Shown in pieces: positions 1 to 4,826 of a stretch of 7,896 bases of DNA. The DNA comes from Bacteroidales bacterium. GTDB lineage: Bacteria > Bacteroidota > Bacteroidia > Bacteroidales > UBA7960. Below the pieces are notes generated by a model. It was not told the origin of the DNA. It ran no database searches and worked only from the letters and a program-made list of their open reading frames with translations. The translations under genes were made by a program, and so were the position numbers. The stretch lies in the NCBI GenBank assembly GCA_003560215.1, contig PWIY01000343.1, forward strand, positions 1 to 7,896, given 5' to 3'. Numbering within the stretch: position 1 is the stretch's first letter; each line of letters starts with the position of its first letter.

Positions 1-171
1 CAGTTAACGGGTGCTTCGCACCCTTGGTTTGTCGTGGCTGACGCCACTCCGGTTAACGGGTGCTTTGCACCCTTGGTTTGTCGTGGCTGACGCCACTCCG
101 GTTTGTCGGCGCTGACGCGCCTCCGGTTGGTCGGGGGCTGTCGCCCCCTTCGGTTAACGGCGCTTCGCGCC
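1..171 (-). repeat. Family B hairpin array 1 (seven hairpins)
   Basis: Seven short inverted repeats stand head to tail: 9-23, 34-47, 58-72, 83-96, 108-121, 133-148 and 159-171. Read on the minus strand the stems are GGGTGC, GTGGC, GGGTGC, GTGGC, GGCGC, GGGGGC and GGCGC, each with its exact complement. The loops are GAA, GTCA, AAA, GTCA, GTCA, GACA and GAA. Linkers are short and conserved: CCGGA or CCAA before a stem, and GACAAACC or GTTAACC after it. The array runs off the left edge of the window, so its full length and the gene it follows are unknown. No open reading frame here looks like a protein. The function is unknown; the constant pairing with changing stem sequence points to a structural element. 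The strand given is the one that reads GNA/GNNA in the loops. Confidence 0.85.
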
Positions 172-258
172 TTGGTTGTTGGTTCTTATGGGCTTTGTGT
201 TGGGGAAGTTGCCAATGGTCAGGTAAACGGAGCGAAGAAGTTGTTGGTTGGTGATGTT
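172..258 (-). repeat. Family B long spacer module, divergent copy
   Basis: On the minus strand this stretch begins AACAACTTC and ends CCCATAAGAACCAACAACC, joining directly to the hairpin at 159-171. The same two ends, with a middle of about 50 bases, occur at 1193-1265 and 4610-4682, where the two copies resemble each other much more than this one. The middle here has diverged and shows no strong hairpin. It is the only long spacer in this array; all other linkers are 10 to 11 bases. No gene is visible. I infer it is a decayed or variant copy of the spacer module. Confidence 0.6.
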
Positions 259-520
259 TGACCCCATCGGGGTCAGATGCTACTAACACAGGAAGGGCCA
301 CCAAACCTCTGACCCTGCAGGGGTCACATGTTAGTCCGATCCCTTCAGGGTCGCATGTTACTGACGCAGGGAGGAGCACATACCCTTTTGACCCTGCAGG
401 GGTCACATATTAATCCGACCCCAGCGGGGTCGCATGTTACTAACTCAGGGAGGAGCACATACCCTTTTGACCCTGCAGGGGTCACATATTAATCCGACCC
501 CAGCGGGGTCGCATGTTACT
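259..520 (+). repeat. Family A 79-bp tandem repeat
   Basis: The unit carries two hairpins, TGACCCTGCAGGGGTCA and CGACCCCAGCGGGGTCG, separated by CATATTAATC, followed by a spacer containing GGGAGGAGCACATACCC. Units start at 310, 389 and 468, giving an exact 79-bp period. A preceding half unit at 259-309 has the hairpin TGACCCCATCGGGGTCA, and the last unit stops after 53 bases where the RNase H start codon begins. The 53 bases at 389-441 and 468-520 are identical, so that duplication is recent; the unit at 310-388 differs by several substitutions, including a second hairpin with the arm GATCCC. Single copies of the same element occur at 4527-4583 and 5742-5764. Because it fills the whole upstream region of the RNase H gene, it must contain or displace that gene's leader and perhaps its promoter. 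No mobility gene is present. Confidence 0.85.
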
Positions 521-1153
521 ATGGGAAAAAAGTATTATACCGTATGGCGTGGCCATCAGACCGGTGTCTTTGACAGCTGGGACGAGTGCCGCAAAGCCGT
601 TGAAGGCTATCAGGGAGCCATTTATCGCTCCTTCCCCGATAAGGAGTATGCCTGGAAAGCCTTTGACGGCAACTACGCCGACTATATCGGGAATAACAGA
701 AAACATGTAAGTAAACTATCTCCCGAAGAACTAAAGGCCATCGGAAACCCTGATCCTGACAGTATTTCGGTGGATGCGGCCTGCAACAGCGTGACTGGTC
801 AGATGGAGTATCAGGGGGTTGAAACCCAAAGCGGGGCAAGGCTTTTTAAAATGGGCCCTTTCCCCAAAGGCTCAAACAATATTGGTGAGTTCCTGGCCAT
901 TGTTCACGCCCTTGCCTGGTGCAAAAAACACAACATCAACCTGCCCATTTACACAGATTCCAAGACAGCCATGGCCTGGGTGCGGAATAAGAAGGCCCGC
1001 ACCAAAGTAACCCAGACCAATGAGAACAGGGAGTTGTTTGAGCTCATCCGTCGTGCGGAGCAATGGCTGGAAAACAATACCTGGGACAATGAAATCCGGA
1101 AATGGGAAACCGAAGCCTGGGGCGAAATCCCCGCCGACTTCGGACGAAAGTAG
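521..1153 (+). CDS. rnhA: Viroplasmin-domain ribonuclease H
   Basis: This 210-residue protein is a type 1 ribonuclease H that would cut the RNA strand of RNA-DNA hybrids in the cytoplasm. An N-terminal viroplasmin-type hybrid-binding domain (about residues 3-50, YYTVWRGHQTGVFDSWDEC) is followed by the catalytic fold from about residue 80. Likely metal ligands are D85 in SVDAA, E123 in NNIGEF, D146 in YTDSK and D206 in the C-terminal WGEIPADFGRK, a typical ending for Bacteroidota members. The frame is open upstream to an ATG at 434, but those 29 codons are translated 79-bp repeat, so I chose the ATG at 521, where the viroplasmin domain begins. There is no Shine-Dalgarno sequence next to it; the nearest purine-rich stretch lies more than 60 bases upstream in the repeat. 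The gene is convergent with thiL. Function is well supported; physiological substrate use is inferred from the family. Confidence 0.93.
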   Translation: MGKKYYTVWRGHQTGVFDSWDECRKAVEGYQGAIYRSFPDKEYAWKAFDGNYADYIGNNRKHVSKLSPEELKAIGNPDPDSISVDAACNSVTGQMEYQGVETQSGARLFKMGPFPKGSNNIGEFLAIVHALAWCKKHNINLPIYTDSKTAMAWVRNKKARTKVTQTNENRELFELIRRAEQWLENNTWDNEIRKWETEAWGEIPADFGRK

Positions 1154-1343
1154 GTGGGCGCCGCAACCAGAGGGCGCGCAGCGCCGTTAACCAACAACTG
1201 CCTGGCTTCGGCCACGGTCTATGGGCTACCCCCACTGTCCCCATCCCATGAGAACCAACAACCGGAGAGTGCGGAGCACTCGACTAACCAACAACCGGAG
1301 GCGCGTCAGCGCCGACAAACCGGAGTGGCGTCAGCCACGACTA
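1154..1343 (+). repeat. Family B hairpin array 2 between convergent genes
   Basis: The gap between the RNase H and thiL stop codons consists almost wholly of family B repeat. Hairpins lie at 1173-1185 (GGCGC, loop GCA), 1267-1281 (GAGTGC, loop GGA), 1300-1313 (GGCGC, loop GTCA) and 1325-1338 (GTGGC, loop GTCA). The first is followed by GTTAACC and the others by GAC plus AAACC or TA. A 73-base spacer module occupies 1193-1265. The orientation is opposite to array 1. Placed between convergent genes, the hairpins could help end transcription from both sides, but no stem is followed by a T-run, so a canonical terminator is not supported. The array overlaps the last three bases of thiL. Confidence 0.85.
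1193..1265 (+). repeat. Family B 73-bp spacer module, copy 2
   Basis: This segment aligns without gaps to 4610-4682, with 59 of 73 positions identical by my count. The first nine bases (AACAACTGC) and the last 23 (from ATCCCATGAGAACC onward) are identical, while differences cluster in the middle. It includes a small TGGC-TTCG-GCCA inverted repeat at 1203-1214 that is not preserved in the other copy. Conserved ends with a drifting centre suggest the ends matter or that it moves as a unit. No protein is apparent in either copy. A small RNA is possible but unsupported. Confidence 0.7.
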
Positions 1344-2393
1344 TTTCTTCATGGAATCCCAACCCTGGGCGGTAATTTTTACCAGTTGGCCGGAGCTGGT
1401 GAACAGATTCCTTCCTTGTGCAGCTTCTGTTATGTGGCCGATTGGATGAATGGCCTCCAGGTCTTTGACCTTTTCGTAGTCGTTTTGACTGATGGTGAAC
1501 AACAGTTCATAATCCTCTCCCCCGCTGAGGGCGCAGGTTGTGGGGTCGATGTTGAACTCATGGGCGGTTTGTGCCATCCGCTGGTCAAGGGGCAGCTTTT
1601 CCTCATAAATGTTGACACCCGTGCCTGAATGTTTGCAAATATGCAATACGTCGGATGCCAGGCCGTCAGACACATCAATCATGGATGTGGGCTGCACCCC
1701 GGCTTGCTGCAGCATTTCAATGATGTCTTTGCGGGGTTCGGGCTTCAGCTGACGTTCCAGCACATAAGAGTAGTCTTTGATTTTTGGCTGCATTTGGGGA
1801 TTGGCCTTGAACTCCTGCTTTTCCCGCTGAAGAACAAGCAGGCCGCAGTACGCCCCGCCCAGGTTGCCGCTTACGTATAACAGGTCGTTGGCTCTGGCCC
1901 CGCTCCGGTAAACGATCTGTTCTTTCTCAGCCTGCCCGACTGCTGTGATGCTGAGCATCAAACCGGCCGGGCTGGTGGTGGTGTCTCCACCGGCCATATC
2001 CACGTTGTATCGTTCACAAGCCAGCTTCATCCCGGAATAAAGTTCTTCCAGGGCCTCCAGCGAATACCGGCTCGATACGGCCATCCCGACAAATACCTGT
2101 TTGGGATGGGCATTCATGGCATAGACATCCGAAAGGTTCACTGCAATGGCCTTGTAGCCAAGGTGTTTCAGCGGGGTGTACACCATGTCGAAATGGACGC
2201 CTTCCACCAGCAAATCTTTGGTGACGATGGTGGCAAGGGGGCCGTTGTCAATCACGGCGGCATCATCGCCCACTCCGGCAAGGGTTTCAGGGTTGCGGAG
2301 TTGAATGTCCCTGGTCAGGTGCTCGATAAGTCCAAATTCGCCAAGGCTCGAAATATCGGTCAGTTCCTGTGGTCTTTCCTGGTCTTGTGTCAT
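1341..2393 (-). CDS. thiL: Thiamine-monophosphate kinase
   Basis: This 350-residue protein phosphorylates thiamine monophosphate with ATP to give thiamine diphosphate, the last step of cofactor synthesis. It has the PurM-like fold and the expected motifs in order: GVGDDAAV at 40-47, a Mg/ATP-binding signature; DLLVEGVHFD at 60-69; SDVYAMNAHP at 88-97; GGDTT at 135-139; DVSDGLASD at 230-238; and SGGEDYELLFT at 290-300. Length is normal for the family. The ATG at 2393 lies 45 bases after the stop of the upstream DAHP synthase/chorismate mutase gene on the same strand, so the two are probably cotranscribed. I see no TPP riboswitch in that short gap. The TAG stop (1341-1343 on the plus strand) falls inside the GACTA flank of the adjacent repeat hairpin, so the repeat boundary defines the end of the protein. 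Confidence 0.96.
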   Translation of the reverse strand: MTQDQERPQELTDISSLGEFGLIEHLTRDIQLRNPETLAGVGDDAAVIDNGPLATIVTKDLLVEGVHFDMVYTPLKHLGYKAIAVNLSDVYAMNAHPKQVFVGMAVSSRYSLEALEELYSGMKLACERYNVDMAGGDTTTSPAGLMLSITAVGQAEKEQIVYRSGARANDLLYVSGNLGGAYCGLLVLQREKQEFKANPQMQPKIKDYSYVLERQLKPEPRKDIIEMLQQAGVQPTSMIDVSDGLASDVLHICKHSGTGVNIYEEKLPLDQRMAQTAHEFNIDPTTCALSGGEDYELLFTISQNDYEKVKDLEAIHPIGHITEAAQGRNLFTSSGQLVKITAQGWDSMKK

Positions 2394-2438
2394 AGCTTGG
2401 ATGTGGTTTCGGGTTTAAAACCGGCCCTTTTAGCGGGT

Positions 2439-3611
2439 TTATGGTTGTTGATTTTTATCCTCTCCGGGGATGAAAACGGAACCGGGCAAAGTGTTCCGTT
2501 TGCTGTCTGTGCTTTCGGATTCCGGCTGGTCAGATGTGCTTTCTGACTGGATCCTGACGGACTCATCATGAAGGAGTTGCAGAAACTTATCCAGAAAACC
2601 CGGATAAAGACCCAGGATTTCACCTTTTTGCCGGCGGTCGGAGAAAAGGGCTTTTAGCCTGTGCGGTTGAACGATTTTTTCGTTGCGCAGTTTTTTCAAT
2701 TGGCCAATTTGCCGTGAAAGCCCCATTCGGTGGGCTAGCAGGGCCAGCAATTCATGATCGTTTTCATCAATATGCCGCCTCAGATCGTCCAGGGTTTCTG
2801 CGGATTTCTGCCTGTGTGGAATGGCTGAAAGACGGGCGAACAATGCATGCATGGTTTCAGGTGTAATTTGCTGTTCCCGGTCAGTAAGGGCTTTTTCGGG
2901 CTGGTGATGTACCTCCAACATCAAGCCGTCCATCGACAGAGTCAGTGCCTGCCCCGCCACTTCTTCGAGCAAAGCTGTATTGCCTGAAATATGACTGGGG
3001 TCGCAGATCAGCGGCAGTCCGGGAACCTCATGCCGGAGTTCAAGCGGAATGTCCCACAGCGGGATGTTCCGGTACACACTGCGTTTATGTGTCTTGAAAC
3101 CCCTGTGTATGGCAATGATTTTTTTTGATCCGGCCATCAGGATGCGCTCAATGGCCCCGATCCACAGGCGAAGGTCAGGGCTAACAGGGTTTTTGATCAT
3201 CACGGGGATGCCTGTTCCGCTGATTGCATCGGCTATTTCCTGCACCATAAAGGGGTTGACGGTGGTTCGGGCACCCAGCCAGATGATGTCCACTTCGTGT
3301 TCCAGACATTGGATGGCGTGGTCGGGCCTGGCTACTTCCACGGCAATTCGAAGGCCCGTGTCTTTCCTGATCTGCTTTAGCCACGGGAATGCCTCTGCAC
3401 CTTTCCCTTCAAACTGTCCGGGCCTGGAACGGGGTTTCCAAACGCCTGCCCGCAATACCGGCACGTTGCCCGCCTGTGCCACACCTTCGGCGGTTTCTGC
3501 CAGCTGTTCCCGGCTTTCCACGCTGCAGGGTCCGGCAATGTATAAACGATTGCCGCTCAATGGGATCCATTCAGATAACGGAGATATGTCTGATGCAAAA
3601 GCGACCGGCAT
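2439..3611 (-). CDS. Bifunctional DAHP synthase/chorismate mutase
   Basis: The protein has two enzymes of aromatic amino acid synthesis. Residues about 20-265 are a 3-deoxy-7-phosphoheptulonate synthase of the KDO8P-synthase-like (AroA I-beta) group, which condenses phosphoenolpyruvate and erythrose 4-phosphate. Motifs are AGPCSVES at 26-33, WKPRSRPGQFEGKG at 58-71, GARTT at 113-117, MIKNP at 138-142 and CDPSH at 203-207, including the metal-binding Cys30. Residues about 271-355 are an AroQ-type helical chorismate mutase (LRRHIDENDHELLALLAHRM, then QIGQLKKLRNEKI), converting chorismate to prephenate. This fusion order is typical of Bacteroidota. I chose the ATG at 3611 (390 residues); an upstream ATG at 3662 adds 17 unconserved residues and would start before the likely -7 box at 3624-3631. 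Odd feature: a 35-residue serine- and acid-rich tail after the mutase, ending KNQQP. It is followed closely by thiL. Confidence 0.92.
   Translation of the reverse strand: MPVAFASDISPLSEWIPLSGNRLYIAGPCSVESREQLAETAEGVAQAGNVPVLRAGVWKPRSRPGQFEGKGAEAFPWLKQIRKDTGLRIAVEVARPDHAIQCLEHEVDIIWLGARTTVNPFMVQEIADAISGTGIPVMIKNPVSPDLRLWIGAIERILMAGSKKIIAIHRGFKTHKRSVYRNIPLWDIPLELRHEVPGLPLICDPSHISGNTALLEEVAGQALTLSMDGLMLEVHHQPEKALTDREQQITPETMHALFARLSAIPHRQKSAETLDDLRRHIDENDHELLALLAHRMGLSRQIGQLKKLRNEKIVQPHRLKALFSDRRQKGEILGLYPGFLDKFLQLLHDESVRIQSESTSDQPESESTDSKRNTLPGSVFIPGEDKNQQP
2443..2460 (-). repeat. Possible decayed family B linker at gene end
   Basis: The plus-strand sequence GGTTGTTGATTTTTATCC matches GGTTGTTGGTTCTTATGG at 173-190 in 14 of 18 positions by my count. 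It encodes the last residues (DKNQQP) of the DAHP synthase/chorismate mutase. It may be a remnant of a repeat insertion that extended the protein's tail, but a match this short and imperfect could be chance, and no hairpin remains next to it. Confidence 0.25.
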
Positions 3612-3623
3612 TGGCTTTTTTTG

Positions 3624-3631
3624 CAAAGGTA
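3624..3631 (-). promoter_or_regulatory. Putative -7 box for the DAHP synthase operon
   Basis: On the minus strand this reads TACCTTTG, an exact match to the Bacteroidota housekeeping sigma -7 consensus TAnnTTTG. The chosen start codon at 3611 lies 12 bases past the box, which implies a very short leader. I could not find a convincing TTG-type -33 element at the expected distance. The location in a divergent intergenic region supports a promoter here. Confidence 0.45.
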
Positions 3632-3713
3632 GCAAAAAAGAAAACCTTGTTGCTATCGTCAATCAGCCTGTCCTGATAATATGCATCGGTTTCATTTCAA
3701 TCATAATATTTTG

Positions 3714-3721
3714 TATTTTTG
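3714..3721 (+). promoter_or_regulatory. Putative -7 box for cysH
   Basis: TATTTTTG fits the Bacteroidota -7 consensus TAnnTTTG and is preceded by AT-rich DNA. A start of transcription a few bases downstream would exclude the upstream ATG at 3681 and favours the cysH start at 3744. No clear -33 element is seen, so support is moderate. Confidence 0.4.
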
Positions 3722-3743
3722 CCGGTGTAAATATGCATCTGGC

Positions 3744-4415
3744 ATGGACATTCAGAGGATACATCATAAAATTTCCCGGTATCAGGAGGAGGGGAAGCGG
3801 CTGTTTGCAACTTCCAGTTTTCAGACCAACAGCATTACCCTGTTGCATGTGTTGAGCCGCATTGACAAAGAGATCCCGGTTTATTTTATCAATACCGGGT
3901 TTCACTTTCCTGAGACCATATCCTACAAAGAGGAAATAACGCGGATGCTTGGAATTAAGGTGATTGACCTGTTTTCTCATGTACCGAAAGTGATGCAGAC
4001 CAATGCGTCCGGGGACCTGTTGTTTACTTTTGACCCTGATTATTGCTGCTACCTGAATAAGGTGCAGCCGGTGGAGAAGCTGATGCCGCAGTTTGATGTC
4101 TGGATCAATGGGGTGCGTGCCGCACAGAACCATATCCGAAAGGGATTTCGGGAGGAGCAGAAGACAAGGGAGAATATTCTGCGTTATCATCCCTTGCTTA
4201 GCTGGACCAATGAGGAGGTGATGGCTTATATGAAGGAATATGATCTGCCTGTGCATCCCCTGGAAGCTAAAGGGTACAAAAGCATCGGCTGTGAGCCCTG
4301 CACCAGACCGGTTAACGATGATAACACACGGAACGGCCGGTGGGCCGGGATGAAAAAAACTGAGTGTGGGTTGCATTTGGAAGCTGGAAGCTCGAAGGGA
4401 GAAGTTAGAAGTTAG
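3744..4415 (+). CDS. cysH: Phosphoadenosine/adenosine phosphosulfate reductase (APS type)
   Basis: This 223-residue enzyme of assimilatory sulfate reduction reduces activated sulfate to sulfite with thioredoxin-type electron donors. Residues about 20-60 (FATSSFQTNS and VYFINTGFHFPET) form the PP-loop-like nucleotide-binding region. The catalytic cysteine is C208 in ECGLH. Cysteines CC at 101-102 and CEPC at 183-186 match the CC/CxxC iron-sulfur ligand pattern, which separates APS reductases, and some bacterial dual-substrate enzymes, from the cluster-free PAPS reductases. So APS is the more likely substrate. The start at 3744 is preferred because conserved sequence begins there and a -7 box lies at 3714-3721; the in-frame ATG at 3681 adds 21 residues of unconserved sequence. 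The last 12 residues, EAGSSKGEVRS and its stop, are encoded by heptamer repeat. No other sulfate-assimilation gene is in the window. Confidence 0.93.
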   Translation: MDIQRIHHKISRYQEEGKRLFATSSFQTNSITLLHVLSRIDKEIPVYFINTGFHFPETISYKEEITRMLGIKVIDLFSHVPKVMQTNASGDLLFTFDPDYCCYLNKVQPVEKLMPQFDVWINGVRAAQNHIRKGFREEQKTRENILRYHPLLSWTNEEVMAYMKEYDLPVHPLEAKGYKSIGCEPCTRPVNDDNTRNGRWAGMKKTECGLHLEAGSSKGEVRS

Positions 4416-4527
4416 AGGGTGGAAGGTAGAAGTTTGAAGCTGGAAGTTTGAAGCTGGAAGTTAGAAGTTTGGAGCTGGAAGGAGGAAGCTGGAAGTTAGA
4501 GGTTAGAGGGTGGAAGGTAGAGGTTAG
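4381..4527 (+). repeat. 21-unit heptamer tandem repeat
   Basis: From 4381 to 4527 the sequence divides exactly into 21 units of seven bases without a single insertion or deletion. Common units are AAGTTAG, AAGCTGG, AAGTTTG, AAGGTAG and AGGGTGG, giving a purine-rich consensus of roughly AAGnTnG. The first units encode the end of CysH, including its TAG stop at 4413-4415. Because the TAG-containing units step through the frames (7 is one more than a multiple of 3), stops occur in all three forward frames within the first 12 units. The plus strand is strongly purine-rich. The function is unknown; such repeats can change copy number by slippage. Confidence 0.92.
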
Positions 4528-4583
4528 ATCCCGAAGGGATCACATGTAACTAACATGGGGGCATAAACATACCCTTCCGACCC
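4527..4583 (+). repeat. Family A single copy after the heptamer array
   Basis: The hairpin GATCCC-GAA-GGGATC (4527-4541) is followed by CACATGTAACTAACATGGGG and ACATACCCTTCCGACCC. Over 57 bases it aligns without gaps to 417-473 of the 79-bp tandem array, so it is a diverged copy of the same element. The changes in the stem (GATCCC with GGGATC rather than GACCCC with GGGGTC) keep pairing. It begins on the last base of the heptamers and ends on the left arm of a family A hairpin that is never completed, because family B sequence begins there. Confidence 0.8.
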
Positions 4584-4817
4584 GGAGGGGGCGAAGCCCC
4601 CGACTAACCAACAACTGCTCAGCCTCGTCCTATGGCCATGGGCTACCACCACCTTCCTCATCCCATGAGAACCAACAACCGGAGTGGCGTCAGCCACGAC
4701 TAACCAACAACCGGAGAGTGCGGAGCACTCGACTAACCAACAACCAAGGCGCGAAGCGCCGTTAACTGGAGTGGCGTCAGCCACGACTAACCGGAGAGTG
4801 CGAAGCACTCGACTAAC
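4584..4817 (+). repeat. Family B hairpin array 3 upstream of the epimerase
   Basis: Six hairpins: 4587-4601 (GGGGGC, loop GAA), 4684-4697 (GTGGC, GTCA), 4716-4730 (GAGTGC, GGA), 4748-4760 (GGCGC, GAA), 4771-4784 (GTGGC, GTCA) and 4796-4810 (GAGTGC, GAA). A 73-base spacer module fills 4610-4682. Linkers are GACTAACCAACAACCGGA or shortened versions of it. The hairpin at 4748-4760 has the alternative flanks CCAA and GTTAAC. The last hairpin is followed by GACTAAC and six T's, which is somewhat terminator-like but lies only 16 bases before the epimerase start codon. All stems differ from their neighbours yet remain complementary. Confidence 0.87.
4610..4682 (+). repeat. Family B 73-bp spacer module, copy 3
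   Basis: This segment has the same length as, and about 81% identity with, 1193-1265, with no gaps. The identical 3' block runs from ATCCCATGAG through AACCAACAACCGG. It contains a CCATGG palindrome at 4634-4639 that is absent from the other copy. Nothing suggests a protein. In both places it sits between the first hairpin of the array and the rest, which suggests it belongs to a larger composite repeat. Confidence 0.7.
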
Positions 4818-4826
4818 TTTTTTGTT

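Noticed and set aside
1..171. CRISPR array
   Set aside because: The regularly spaced units are palindromes of 13 to 16 bases with conserved 10-base linkers. There are no unique 30-base spacers between identical repeats, and no cas genes.
53..406. Minus-strand open frame of 117 codons in the left intergenic region
   Set aside because: It is a translation of families A and B repeats and has no recognisable protein features.
1203..1214. TGGC-TTCG-GCCA hairpin as another family B member
   Set aside because: It lacks the family flanks and the GNA/GNNA loop, and it is not preserved in the matching module at 4610-4682.
1154..1628. Plus-strand frames over the array and the end of thiL
   Set aside because: Their sequence is translated repeat (runs such as TNNRR) continuing antisense through thiL.
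3612..3662. Upstream ATG for the DAHP synthase/chorismate mutase
   Set aside because: It would add 17 residues that do not resemble the family and would place the TACCTTTG box inside the coding region.
3681..3743. Upstream ATG for cysH
   Set aside because: It adds 21 unconserved residues and begins before the likely -7 box at 3714-3721.
3663..4376. Minus-strand frame of 237 codons
   Set aside because: It is the antisense shadow of cysH, whose cysteine motifs and length are clear.
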